NCBI GenBank assembly: GCA_051294375.1
Contig: CM119271.1
Span: 12,121,620-12,185,619, forward strand
Reading direction: 5' to 3'
From: Paraspadella gotoi
Lineage: Eukaryota; Chaetognatha
DNA: 64,000 nucleotides
In this document: positions 14,722 to 25,965 of the stretch, piece after piece
Layout of the letters: every line of letters starts with the position of its first letter
Position numbering within the stretch: the stretch's first letter is position 1
The notes under the pieces: generated by a model
What the model was told of the DNA's origin: nothing
What the model saw: the letters and a program-made list of their open reading frames with translations, nothing else
Database searches by the model: none
Translations under genes and position numbers: made by a program

Positions 14722-15495
14722 ACACACACACACACACAAAAGTAAGCCTTCCAGAAATCGGAATCCTACCTCAAACGTAAACATAATGAGTTTTTTTTTC
14801 AGGCGCATTTGTTTAATTCGTTTAAATGATTAAAGGTGGGACGATGATCGCTACTTGAGACAAATGAACAACGCCGTAGTATTATATTAATTGATAATGC
14901 GATAATACGATACAACGATAAGAATACAAGTCGAATTAAAAACGCAAGACGTTTAAATGATTTTAAAATAAAATCTAAGTGAGATCATTATTTTTTATCA
15001 TTTGATTAACGGCATTTCGGTCTCTCATTAAATACGGAAATAAAAAAAAAAAAAAGGTTAAAAGTAAAAAAATAAAAGGGCGCGCTTCGCTCTCATTTCA
15101 AAAGCCTCACGCTGAAAAAGAAAAAAAGAAACAAAAAGCCACGTCATATATATTTATTAAATGTTTACATAATTTTAAACATCTTTTTTTCTCCTCCCCG
15201 CGTCTCGGCGATAACTGACTGAGCGTGGATATTGTTATGGTTCCCTCTTCCTCCTAATCATGTCTGTTACAACATTTCGAGTCTTCGTCTTAGTTAATAG
15301 TTTTCCCATTTTTTGTTATTGTTTTTTTTTGTTTCTTTACGTATTAAATTGTTTTTTAGTCAACGAAAACATTTTTTTTTTCCAAATCTTTGATCCACAG
15401 TCCAATGATCCGAAAATAAAGTATATATTATTATTGATATTATTATTATTATTACGTCATGATGCGTTAATCCTTTCTTTTTCGTTGTTCATAGG
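13217..15495 (+). other. 3' UTR of the bHLH gene and AT/CT-rich downstream DNA
   Basis: About 250 bp of GC-rich sequence follows the stop codon, then A-rich DNA with several AATAAA hexamers at 13560-13590, plausible poly(A) signals. From 13800 the DNA is T- and A-rich with a compound CT/CA microsatellite at 14461-14740. No further gene is recognised. Confidence 0.5.
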
Positions 15496-15544
15496 TATTG
15501 AGAGAGCAAAGAATTTTGAATTTAACAACGATTTTTTATTAGTA

Positions 15545-15592
15545 GTTGGACAGTTTCGGCTTGCTTATTTCAAGCCTTCATCAGCATATGAC
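15545..15592 (-). ncRNA. Hammerhead ribozyme-like motif in the left Penelope arm
   Basis: Reverse-complement copy of the right-arm motif: CTGATGA at 15584-15578, the same 6-bp hairpin, and GAAAC at 15557-15553. One A is missing after GAAAC relative to the other arm, so stem III is weaker and this copy is less likely to be active. Confidence 0.35.
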
Positions 15593-15765
15593 ATTCAATA
15601 ATAAATTTTGTGCAAAAGAAGAGTGTGAGAGAGAGAGAGAGAGAGAGAGAGGGTAAAAGTTTTTCCAACAAAGTGGTGAGACAGAATAGTGGTCAGATGT
15701 GAGGACAGGTTGAAGGTGAGGACAGATTGAGTGAGTTGTGAAAAGAAGTGAAACTTGTTAAAGAG

Positions 15766-15797
<32 letters not shown>

Positions 15798-16179
15798 AAC
15801 AAAAAACAACAGAGATAAATAAATAATAAAGATACAAATTTTTGCAATGTACAACAAAGATAAAGGAGTTTGAAAAACTAACATTGGAGAAATTTTAACA
15901 TTTAACTAGTGAAATAAGTAATTAGCTAAGGGTAGTTAAGTGAAAATGAAATATGAAAGAAAGTAGTTTTTAGTTTAGTTGATAATTAAGAGATTAAGAA
16001 AGTGAAATTCAAGGGAAAGAAAGAGCTCAAAGTGAGCTGGCCCCTTGTTTTATGCAAATGAAGGACAAGGACGATGATGACGGGTCATTGGCGTGTCAGT
16101 GGCTGAGAGGAGAGTATGACCGAACTGATGAATGCCGGATTGGGAAGCGATCCTTGCGGAAAAGATCCCAGGGCTACTC

Positions 16180-16920
16180 TTATGTCTCTTTGGCCTGATA
16201 ACGCCTGCCGGCTGCCCTCTTCTCGCCTGCTGACGAGGGTGGGCGGTTGTCCGTTCTTGCCACTTTTGTGACAGGAGTGACGGACTCCTCTCCCTCCTCC
16301 TGAAGCCGTCGCTTTGGGGCGACGCTCAGTCGCAGAGGGAGGGGCTGAGTTGCTGCATTAGAGGGAGAGGCATCGTTTGCCCATTGCCTGCGCAAGGGTC
16401 TCCGCCTGTCTCGTTGAGTGGAGATAGGGGAGTCATTGTGCGGGCGTGGTGGCGGCGGGGCCTCCACCACGCTTTTGATAAGCGAATCATAGCTTGGAGG
16501 GAGATCGAATCGTCCTCCATCACGGTTCAAAGAGGGCTCGAGGGCTTTGATGTAAATTGCCTCTCTAATACCTCTTGAGAACCAGTTCGGGTCATGGGAC
16601 AGCACGAGACAGTCTGATTCCCTGAACAGATGGCCTGTGTCTGCTGAATGTTCAGCAATTGCGGACAAATAGTGACCTCGGGCGTCACGGTAAGGTTTTT
16701 TGTGTTGTTGGATCGATCTGTCAGAGACTTTCCTGTCTCTCCGACCGTATGCTGCTGCACAGGATTGGTTGCCCACCCCTGCACAGGCCGCCCAGTAGAC
16801 GGCTCCTGATGTTTTCGGTCTGGGGATTTATCTTTCGGTTTCACCAATTGCTCACGTAGGGAGCCGCGGGCCGTCACTGAAGTGGAGATCCCCTGCTTTG
16901 CCAGCACCCGCACCAAAAGC
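16180..16920 (-). pseudogene. Penelope GIY-YIG endonuclease fragment, frameshifted
   Basis: One minus-strand frame (16916-16527) holds the upstream part with VGETGKSLTDR, the conserved loop after the GIY-YIG core. A second frame (16776-16180) continues with IQQHKKPYRDA, SAIAEHSADTGH and the PNWFSRGIREAIYIKALEPS block, then LNRDGG, which is diagnostic of the endonuclease end of Penelope-like ORFs. The switch of frame between 16776 and 16650 shows at least one indel, real or from sequencing. No reverse transcriptase motif is found upstream. The endonuclease would nick target DNA for primed reverse transcription; this copy is probably dead. Confidence 0.8.
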
Positions 16921-17209
16921 TTCAGTTTTCACTTAACTATCCCTTAGCTAATTACTTATTTATTCACTAGTTAAATGTTAAAATTTCTCCAATGTTAGTT
17001 TTTCAAACTCCTTTATCTTTGTTGTCATTGCAAAAATGTATCTTTATTATTTATTTATCTCTGTTGTTTTTTGTTTCTCTCTCTCTCTCTCTCCTCTCTC
17101 TCTCTTAACAAGTTTCACTTTCTTTTCACAACTCACTCAATCTGTCCTCACCTTCAACCTGTCCTCACATCTGACCACTATTCTGTCTCACCACTTTGTG
17201 GAAAAACTT

Positions 17210-17244
<35 letters not shown>

Positions 17245-17269
17245 TCTTCTTTGCACAAAATTTATTATT

Positions 17270-17320
17270 GAATGTCATATGCTGATGAAGGCTTGAAATA
17301 AGCAAGCCGAAACATGTCCA
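17270..17320 (+). ncRNA. Hammerhead ribozyme-like motif in the right Penelope arm
   Basis: CTGATGA (17282-17288) is followed by a 6-bp hairpin GGCTTG/CAAGCC (17290-17295 with 17303-17308) and then GAAAC (17309-17313) and ATGTC. The order CUGAUGA, stem II, GAAA, short palindromic stem III (ACATGT), GUC matches minimal hammerheads described in Penelope elements. Against it: one extra A before stem II and a weak stem I. Activity is unproven. Confidence 0.4.
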
Positions 17321-17879
17321 ACTACTAATAAAAAATCGTTGTTAAATTCAAAATTCTTTGCTCTCTCTATTATTACGTCAAAAAAAAAGTTTAAACCTTT
17401 AACGAAGTCGTGTATGCCTATGTATTTTATTGTTATATGTTTAAACAGTTTAGAATTTTTTTCTCTCTTTGTCGCTGCATAGAGTCTTTTTTTTTTCTTT
17501 CTTTATATCAGTGAAGAAGCTAATGAATGTCATAAACGGAGAAAAATGCTTGCGAATTAATCTAGCTTGCTAAAAAAAATGTGAAAGCTCGAGAACTTTT
17601 AAAACGTGACTTATGTCCATCGTAGACAAAGGGCGACGTCGAACGATGTCGTCGAAAACAAAGGAACAACCACAGCGAGACGCCCTCTACTTCGAGAAAA
17701 ATAAACAAAAGAACATCTTAATCCATATTTCGCGTTGTTCTTACGATCGCGTGAGAGAATAAACTTTTCTTCAAAAACAGAAACCAACAAACAAAAGAAC
17801 CGCTTTTCATCGCCAGTGATAAATGATAATAATTAACGTTTCCTGATTTAAATTTTTAAATTCGCTCTAATCGTCATGC

Positions 17880-18050
17880 CTCACCCAACTCTCGCCCGCC
17901 ACGTCGCCATCTGTCGTTTGAAGACTCAAACTACGCGAAGCGAAAGACATTTTGGCGGGAAAGTAGAAACTGAAAATCGGGTCCAACGTTGACTCGAACT
18001 TCGAGACGGCGCGGCGGGAAAAAAATCTCATTGGCTGCGCCGCTTACCCG
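17880..18050. promoter_or_regulatory. Promoter-like segment with E2F and CCAAT sites
   Basis: TTTGGCGGGAAA (17951-17962) is a consensus E2F site, a second GGCGGGAAA lies at 18013-18021, and an inverted CCAAT box (ATTGG) at 18030-18034. The patch is CpG-rich. E2F plus CCAAT is typical of cell-cycle genes, but I cannot identify a coding exon beside it. Confidence 0.4.
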
Positions 18051-18064
18051 AAGAAGCACCTGGC

Positions 18065-18960
18065 AGAAAGGGTTGGAATGAGTGTAAGTTCATTTTGTCT
18101 TTTTCCTTCGAAAAGATAACGAAAACGAAACAAAACGACAAGGGCTTGGAATGAGTGGTAAGTTTATTTTGTCTTTTCCTCGAAAAGATTAACGGGAAAA
18201 CGAAACAAAACGACAAGGGCTTGGAATGAGTGGTAAGTTTCATTTCGTCTCTTTCCTCGAAAAGATAACGAAAACGAAACAAAACGCAAGGTGCTTGGAA
18301 TGAGTGGTAAGTTTCATTTCGTCTCTTTCCTCAAAAACAAAACAAAACGACAAGGGCTTGAAATGAGTGGTAAGTTTCATTTCCTCTCTTTCCTTGAAAA
18401 GATAATGAAAACAAAACAAAACGACAAGGGTTTGGAATGAGGAGTAAGTTTATTTTGTCTCTCTCCTCGAAAACAAAACAAAAATAAAACAAAACAACAA
18501 GAGCTTGGAATGAGTGGTAAGTTTCATTTCATCTCTTTCCTTGAAAACAAAACAAATACGAAACAAAACGACAAGGGTTTGGAATGAGGAGTAAGTTCAT
18601 TTTGTCTTTCCTCAAAAACAAAACAAAACGACAAGGGCTTGGAATGAGTGGTAAGTTTCATTTCGTTCTTTCCTCAAAAAAAACGAATACGAAACAAAAC
18701 GACAAGGGTTTGGAAATGAGGAGTAAGTTCATTTTGTCTCTTTCCTTGGAAAACAAAACCAAAACGACAAGGGCTTGGAATGAGTGGTAAGTTTCATTTC
18801 GTCTCTTCCTCGAAAACAAAAACGAATACGAAACAAAACGACAAGGGTTTGGAATGAGGAGTAAGTTCATTTTGTCTCTTTCCTTGAAAACAAAATAAAC
18901 GACAAGGGCATGGAATGAGTGGTAAGTTTCATTTCGTCTCTTTCCTCGAAAACAAAACGA
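18065..18960. repeat. Tandem array, about 13 copies of a 64-78-bp unit
   Basis: Each unit contains GGAATGAGTGGTAAGTTTCA or a near variant, then TTTCCTCGAAAA and an A-rich stretch with CGACAAGGG. Two sub-types alternate in the middle (GAGTGGTAAGT and GAGGAGTAAGT). It is not a CRISPR array: there are no unique spacers. Nearly every unit carries a strong 5' splice-site-like sequence on the plus strand. Confidence 0.9.
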
Positions 18961-18984
18961 GAGACAATTTCCTTTTTCCTTTTT

Positions 18985-19023
18985 ATCGAGCCATGACCGG
19001 CGAAGCCGGTTCAGGCTCTATAA
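18985..19023. other. Strong hairpin at the end of the tandem array
   Basis: GAGCC, a 3-nt side, ACCGGC, loop GAA, GCCGGT, a 3-nt side and GGCTC form a two-segment stem, with AT-rich pairing outside. The loop is not that of a histone mRNA stem-loop. It may be an RNA 3' end signal or a chance palindrome. Confidence 0.4.
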
Positions 19024-19047
19024 TGTTTTAGATTTGCTTCTTTGTGA

Positions 19048-19079
<32 letters not shown>

Positions 19080-19725
19080 GCGTCACGCTATTTTTTCGTA
19101 GTGAAGCAAAAGTGAATCTTCATCGATTTTGACTTTTATAAAAATCGCGTCGTTTGGCATTCAAATATATAGGGGTCAGGGGCAAGATAGCTTATTTATT
19201 AAATGAATGGATAATTTTTATATTGGTTGTACCAATTTCATATAATAATAATATAATATAATATAATATAATAATAATAATATAATATTCAAATATATAA
19301 TCCATATCATCTGATTAATTAGTGGTTTAACTATAATCGTACACACTAACTTGCTGTATATTAGTGTATAATAAATAGTGTATAATTTATCTAGTCTAAC
19401 ATCGTTTAAGCTTCGGAGTTATTTGGCTTAAATTTTATAAAAGGAATGATTAAAATTACTTTCGCCTTGTAAGAATAATTATCGCGCCGTATAATTTAGG
19501 ATTTTGACGCGCATAAACCTGAATGAATAATTGAGGTTAATCCTTTTATAAATATCCTTTAATATTCTTTGATAAATATCAAAATATTACGAGTAAAAAT
19601 TCAATAACCTTCCAATTATTAGAACGTGGGATTAAGTGTATTTTATTACAGTATAGAAAGGGAGCCGAGGGTGGGGGAAATTCTCATTGATAAATAGTCA
19701 ATTATGAATTTGCTTGTTATGTCCC

Positions 19726-19783
<58 letters not shown>

Positions 19784-19929
19784 CCTCTCATTTACCCCTA
19801 CCATCCGACAAACCAAAATCAAAGACTTCATCTTGATAATACTTTATTAATTACAAATCACAAACAAAGTGAAAATCATGGATTTCACCCTTTCCCCTTA
19901 CCTGCCCCTCACTCTGACTTCATCACGCC

Positions 19930-19997
19930 TCCTCATTTAAGGATGACATTGAACGAATTGAAAATCAGGGATCCTCATTTAAGGATGACATTGAACA
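19930..19997. repeat. 44-bp-offset duplication of the CIB stop-codon region
   Basis: TCATTTAAGGATGACATTGA occurs twice, ending in the CIB coding end (about 19974-19997) and again in the 3' UTR (about 19930-19953). It is a small tandem duplication of the last codons and stop, outside the reading frame. Confidence 0.8.
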
Positions 19998-22173
19998 TCG
20001 TGCAGAACTGGGCGGACTTGGCCATGACGTGTTCGAACTCCGTGTAGCAGACCGTCTCGTCCCCGTCGAGGTCGCCCTCTTCGATGACTTTCTCGACGAT
20101 GAGATCGATGTCGGCCGCGGGAATCGGGTTGGCGCGACCGATTTGGGCGAGCAGGGTCTGTCATTGGAGGATTGAGATAAAGACTGGCCTTTGATTGGAT
20201 GATAGAGGGGCTGGCCTGTGATTGCAGGAATGAGATATTGGCTGGCCTTTGATTGGATGATTGAGGGGCTGGCCTGTTATTGGAGGATTGAGATAAAGGC
20301 TGGCCTTTGATTGGATGATTGAGGGGCTGGCCTATGATTGGAGGATTGAGATATTGGCTAGCCTTTGATTTGATGATTGAGGGACTGGCCTGTGATTGGA
20401 TGAGCCAGGTAAAGGTCTGAATTTAAATGGAAATTGTCTGTAATTAGATGTTATTGTTATACTTCGGTGATGTCCTCTCGGCCAAGACTGTCAGTTTCGG
20501 AGTAATCATATATACGAAAAGCGTATTCAGCCTAAAAAATAAATATAATACATTAATATATTCGGAACTAAATCGATAAAACATTCATATTTTTTTTGGT
20601 AACAGTACACGATGAGGAGGAGGGGTTCAGCCGAAGACATCGTCATCCTCCCCTTTCCTCATCCTCTTCTCCTTCGAGCTCGCGGGATTTCGGGGTCCAG
20701 GTTTTTAGTTTCAAAAATATTCACTCCACCTTTTTCCCTCTCTTTAGTCAGACGTACTACTTGTTATTATTTTTTCGACCTTTTTCCTCCTTTTCAATAA
20801 ACGCCTTTTTCCTCTCATTCGAATCTTATTTTGCCAGAGACATGNNNNNNNNNNNNNNNNNNNNNNNNNNNNNNNNNNNNNNNNNNNNNNNNNNNNNNNN
20901 NNNNNNNNNNNNNNNNNNNNNNNNNNNNNNNNNNNNNNNNNNNNNNNNNNNNNNNNNNNNNNNNNNNNNNNNNNNNNNNNNNNNNNNNNNNNNNNNNNNN
21001 NNNNNNNNNNNNNNNNNNNNNNNNNNNNNNNNNNNNNNNNNNNNNNNNNNNNNNNNNNNNNNNNNNNNNNNNNNNNNNNNNNNNNNNNNNNNNNNNNNNN
21101 NNNNNNNNNNNNNAAAAAAAACCTTCCTACAACTTAATTATGAGTGAAACTGAAACCGCATTTGCCGAGTAATTCTACATTGTTGACAGACCGACCGTAA
21201 AAGGGAGTCAAAAAGATCCGCTTAGCGATTACTCGCTAAAAGAAAGAAAGTAGAAAACGAGNNNNNNNNNNNNNNNNNNNNNNNNNCCGAGCCGACGAAC
21301 CCACCTACCACCGACCGACCGACCGACCGACCAGACCGACCCGACCGACCGACCGACCGACCGACGACCGACCGACCGACTCGACCGCCAGACGACCGGA
21401 CCGACCGACCGACCGACCGACCGACCGGAACTCCGACCGACGACGACGACCCGACCGACCGACCGACCGACGGCCAAACGACCGACCGACCGACCGATCC
21501 GACCGACCGACCGACCAGCCGACCGACTCCCCCCGACCGCCGACGACGACCGGACCGACCGACCGACCGGACCGACCCCTTTAGAAAGAAGGGAGCGTCG
21601 TCGCAAAAGACGTTGATCATTTCTAAGAATTCGTCGAAGGCCATCGAATCGTCCGTCGCGACGGAGAAGACGGAGAGAATGCGATCGCGAAAAGGATTGT
21701 TGCGTACTTCCTGAAATCGCACGGACGTACGGACTCTTACGCTGTATTCCTTTATCTCTTTTCCTTGAACCTTTATCCGTCCGTCCGTCCATCGACAAGT
21801 CACCGGGAACATCAACTGTCGTGGGTCGTCTGTATGTCCGGTAGTCCATCTTGCGGTCAGTCTTCGAATCCGTCTGTCTACTCAATTTGACTTTTAGTAG
21901 GATCCGTCTGTCTGTAGATCTGCCTACTGTCCGGTCTATTTATCAATCCATCCGTACATCCGTACATCCATCCACCTCCAAAGTTTCCAATTGGGTTCTC
22001 GGAATTCTTGCAATGTCTTTGTTATTGATAATCGCGCGTCGAGTGACAAAGTCTGGACTTAAATCGCAGAATCGTAGAAACGCGTGTTCGATTTCCTTCT
22101 CCGAAAAATAGGTGAGGTCGCGATAAAAGGCCATCTCTTCACGTGTGAAGTGACCAGATTGTTTGGCGCCCAT
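19975..22173 (-). CDS. CIB2: CIB-family calcium- and integrin-binding protein (CIB2/CIB3-like)
   Basis: CIB proteins are myristoylated EF-hand proteins that bind integrin tails and, for CIB2/3, mechanotransduction channels. Four coding exons on the minus strand: 22173-21976 (66 codons), 21710-21579 (44), 20531-20463 (23) and 20157-19975 (60 plus TGA). Total 193 residues against about 187 for CIB2. The start MGAKQS is a myristoylation signal like MGNKQT of CIB2. Exon 2 has NPFRDRILSVFS and FDEFLEMINVFCDDAP. Exon 3 is the third EF loop (DYSETDSLGRED, Asp at position 12). Exon 4 has the fourth loop (DLDGDETVCYTE, complete) and the C terminus FNVILK. Acceptors are AG and the exon 1 and 3 donors are GT. 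After exon 2 the frame-preserving end is followed by GG before the first GT. The ATG lies 6 bp inside an exon with acceptor TTCCCTCAG, so a 5' UTR exon exists upstream. Confidence 0.9.
20160..20420. repeat. Minisatellite, about 58-bp unit, in CIB intron 3
   Basis: About four and a half copies built on GGCTGGCCTTTGATTGGATG and a variant GGCTGGCCTGTGATTGGAGG. The array abuts the last CIB exon. ATTGG boxes recur in every unit. Confidence 0.85.
20845..21113. other. Assembly gap (269 N)
   Basis: Run of N in CIB intron 2. The flanking CIB exons join without missing residues by family alignment, so no coding exon need be lost. Confidence 0.99.
21262..21286. other. Assembly gap (25 N)
   Basis: Run of N directly beside the (CCGA)n array, which probably broke the assembly. 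Confidence 0.99.
21287..21575. repeat. (CCGA)n microsatellite next to CIB exon 2
   Basis: Imperfect CCGA/ACCG tetranucleotide array that reaches within a few bases of the CIB exon 2 donor. It yields long Gly/Arg/Ser-rich frames on the minus strand that are not genes. Confidence 0.95.
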
Positions 22174-22492
22174 CCCGTCCTGAGGGAAAAAGGGGAGAGA
22201 CGGACTGAAAGACGGACTAAAAGTCGGACATACCAAAAATAAGGACATTTTTTTTTAACGATGGAGATCGGGGATTTTTCTGGCGAATGGAATGAGAGCT
22301 CGTCGCGAAGATATTTGGGCTCTCTTTTCCGAGAAAGCCCCATTTCTGTTCGTTTATCTCAGAATTTTAATTTTACTATTTAACATGAATATATTTTTAA
22401 ACTGATAAATTCGAATTCTTAATCATAGTCCTTAACTTTAACCTACTCCTGAACCTTAACCCTTACCTTTAACTCTCTCTCTCTCTCTCTCT

Positions 22493-22517
22493 NNNNNNNN
22501 NNNNNNNNNNNNNNNNN
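22493..22517. other. Assembly gap (25 N) inside a (CT)n run
   Basis: The N run lies within CT repeats at the left border of the 22.5-27 kb duplication, so repeat length and the left edge of the duplication are uncertain. Confidence 0.99.
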
Positions 22518-22542
22518 CTCTCTCTCTCTCTCTCTCTCCTCT

Positions 22543-22892
22543 CCTTATTTGCGCCGAAATTGATATTACTCACTGACCTTAATCCAGCGATAGTTTCGAA
22601 TTTCAGAGACAAAGGCGTAGAAATGAACGTAAATTGTTTGTATTTGAAGGTTTGTCCGAGAAAAAGTATGTATATTTTATTAGTTATCAAAAAATTGAAT
22701 AATGCGTTTTTTTTAAATTGGATATTGTCAATAACTAAAACATTGATTTAATAGATAATCGAGAATTCCGTTAATTTAAGCGGAAAATGTGAGGAGTGAT
22801 CGGAGAGAAGATATATAAAGAGAAAGAGATAGTATATGTATAGAGAGAGAGAGAGCAGAGAGAGAAGGATATATGAGAGAAGAGAAGATGAG

Positions 22893-22952
<60 letters not shown>

Positions 22953-23413
22953 GAAGGAGATGAGAGCGAGGTAATCTCGAAGAAATTGAGAATGTTATGA
23001 TGCACAGCGGATGATTTTAGGTGTGGAAATGTTTGAGAAACAAAGATGGCAAAGAGAGATTAAAAGAAAGAAGGAAAGAAAAAGAGAAAGAAAGAAAAGA
23101 AAGTACGATCAAAGCAGAAACCGTTGCGATGCATTGACCCCACCTCTTGTGAGCGTGCGTGGAACAGAAAGAGAGAGTGAGAAGAGAAGAGAATGGAGAG
23201 GAGAGGAGAGAGAGGAGTGAGAGAGAGAATGAGAGGAAGACAGGAGAGTTGAGAGAAGAGAGAGAACAGAAGGGAGAGTTAGAGATAGAGAGAGGAGAGG
23301 AGAGAGAGAGAGAGAGAGGAAGAGAGAGAGAACAAATTCAAGGAAAAGAAGGGCAGTAAAGAGTCAGGAAAATTCTATTTTAATCCGATGACCTACCACC
23401 TGGATCTGAAAAG

Positions 23414-23459
<46 letters not shown>

Positions 23460-24950
23460 CTTGCTCTCTCTCTCTCTCTCTCTCTCTTCTACCTCGCTTA
23501 GCCGATAATCAAATTTACAAAGTATTATTTATATTTATTAATTCAGTATCAAAAAGTAATTTTATTTTAAAAAGACAACGGCCAAGATAAAAACTATTTT
23601 CAAAGTCAGCCCTATTTCTTTTTTTTTCAAAGTCATCCCTATTTCTTTCTTATTGCCTTTTTACTTCCTTTTTTCGATCCTTGATTAATTTTTAGTCGTA
23701 GTTTCTTTTGCCTTCTCTCAAGCCTGAGAGACATGGACGAAATAATAAATATAATAAACACTACATAATTATATATATACATATTTTAATATAAAATGAT
23801 AAAATAAACCTTGATCTGTACCACGATGCGCGAATGTTAATAATAATTAATTAACCAAAAAGCGCGTATGTTGTTTCTATTTAGGGTTGAGGACAATCGA
23901 TATTAACATGGACATTGGACTTGGACAAGTAGACAGTGGACAATAACATGGTTGCGAGGAAATACACATTGTACGACCATATTATAAAAAGTCAATTATG
24001 ACAACATACCATCAGTGAAGACATTAAATTTATAAAAAAAATTTAAATTTTATGTTTTTTAATTTTCGCAAGTAAGCTATAATTTATAATAATAGTACTA
24101 ATCCTTATAAAAAATCGAAAAATTCAAAAATAAGCTTTTCTTAAATTTTGTATTGCAGATTTGAATTCCTGCTGGTCAAAAGTTGATAAAAAAGAAAATA
24201 TAAATCATTTAAAAATTTTTTCATTAAAAGTGGGTTAAAAATTGAAAAAACTTAAATATTTAATATATAAAAAATATTTTCAGCTAAAATATAGCATTTT
24301 TCTAATTTTCTGACCACTTTGAAAGGAAATTTTTCAAAAAAAGAGTTATATTTCTTTTTTATCAACTTTATACGAATCCAAATCTGCAAAAAAATTTTAG
24401 AAAAAAAACGTTTTGATTTAACATTTATTGATTAGTACTAGTAATAAAATATGGCCCTACTACGTAAATTGTAAATTTATTATAAATTTTTTATTATCAT
24501 AATGTTCATTAATATAAGTGTTCGTTCTCACTTTTAGAATTTTAATTAAAGTTAAATTTAAGAAATTTTTACTACGCCTTAATGGACAATAGACCATGGA
24601 TTTCGAGGGAATGTACCTTGGACATGGAATAAAAAAGGACAGCATTTGCGTAGTCAATTCTCTTTTTTTTTGTTCGTGCGCTGAATAAAGAATATTCCCA
24701 CTTTCGTGGAGTGAGAATATTCCTTATAACTATCTTCACGACCAACCGCCAGCTCATCAAACATCGCATTCTTCTTATCCCCAAAACACTAAGGGCCTAG
24801 TTAAAATTTCTAGAATTTAACTTTAAATTAAATTCTTTATAAAAGTGAGGAAACGAACAACATTATACTAATGACATTTATGTATAAAAAAATTAAATAA
24901 ATAAAATTTTACAATTTACGCATAGGCCATATTTAACTAGTACTATCTCT
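22543..24950. repeat. Tandem duplication, copy 1
   Basis: From GCGCCGAAATTGATATTACT (near 22550) onward this segment matches 24964 onward in the same order, including the GA-rich block, the CT-rich block and the CTCAAGCCTGAGAGACATGG segment. Copy 1 has an extra fold-back MITE at about 23965-24580. It ends in a truncated MITE (24791-24945) where copy 2 begins. Confidence 0.85.
23965..24580 (-). mobile_element. Fold-back MITE (AAGGCGTAGT family), copy a
   Basis: The right end reads TTTTTACTACGCCTT, the family terminus, and the body matches the copies at 26611 and 31976 in reverse. The left terminus is eroded (about 23965-23990). It is absent from the matching place in the second duplicate. Confidence 0.65.
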
Positions 24951-25265
24951 CTCTCTCTCTCTCTCATTTGCGCCGAAATTGATATTACTCACTGACCTTA
25001 ATCCAGCGTAGTTTCGAATTTCAGAGACAAAGCGTAGAAATGAACGTAATTGTGTTTGTATTTTGATTTGAACGTTTGTCCGAGAAAAAGTATGTATATT
25101 TTATTAGTTATCAAAAAATTGAATAATGCGTTTTTTTTTAAATTTGGATATTGTCAATAACTAAAACATTGATTTAATAGATAATCGAGAATTCGTTAAT
25201 TTAAGCGGAAAATGTGAGGAGTGATCGGAGAGAGATATATAAAGAGAGAAAGAGATAGATATATG

Positions 25266-25305
<40 letters not shown>

Positions 25306-25375
25306 TTATATATATATAAAGAGAGAAAGAGATAGGTATATGTATTGAGAGAGAGATAGATAGAGGGAGGGAGGG

Positions 25376-25456
<81 letters not shown>

Positions 25457-25683
25457 AATGGGAATAGAGAGAGTAATCTCGAAGAAATTGAGAATGTTAT
25501 GATGCACAGCGGATGATTTTAGGTGTGGAACATGTTGAGAAACAGAGATGCAAAGAGAGATTAAAAGAAAGAAGGAAAAGAAAGAAAGAAAGAAAGAAGA
25601 AAAGTACGATCAAAGCAGAAACCGTTGCGATGCATTGACCCACTCTTGGACGTGCGTGGAAACAGAAAGAGAGAGTGAGAAGA

Positions 25684-25715
<32 letters not shown>

Positions 25716-25763
25716 TGAGAGAGACGAGAGAGGAGAGAGAGAGAGAGACAGACAGGGAGAGTT

Positions 25764-25811
<48 letters not shown>

Positions 25812-25892
25812 CAAACAAATTCAAGGAAAGAAGGCAGTAAAGAGTCAGGAAAATTCTATTTATATCCGATGACCTACCACCTGGATCTGAAA

Positions 25893-25965
<73 letters not shown>

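Larger units (their letters stand above)
15500..17370 (-). mobile_element. 5'-truncated Penelope-like retroelement with long inverted terminal arms
   Basis: Arms 15500-15935 and 16922-17370 are about 430-bp inverted repeats (shared GAGCAAAGAATTTTGAATTT or its complement at the outer ends). The 1-kb core carries on the minus strand the C-terminal GIY-YIG endonuclease region typical of Penelope-like elements. The reverse transcriptase is absent, so the copy is truncated. Penelope elements often have terminal repeats in direct or inverted orientation, which explains the arms. Motifs in both arms resemble hammerhead ribozyme cores. Confidence 0.75.

Noticed and set aside
16384-16859. Plus-strand frames across the Penelope core
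   Set aside because: Shadows of the minus-strand GIY-YIG region, which carries the recognisable motifs.
18028-18960. CRISPR-like spacing of repeats
   Set aside because: The units are contiguous tandem repeats with no unique spacers, in a eukaryotic genome.
21222-21885. Gly/Arg/Ser-rich frames of about 200 residues on the minus strand
   Set aside because: They are the CCGA microsatellite fused to real CIB exon 2 by lack of stops.
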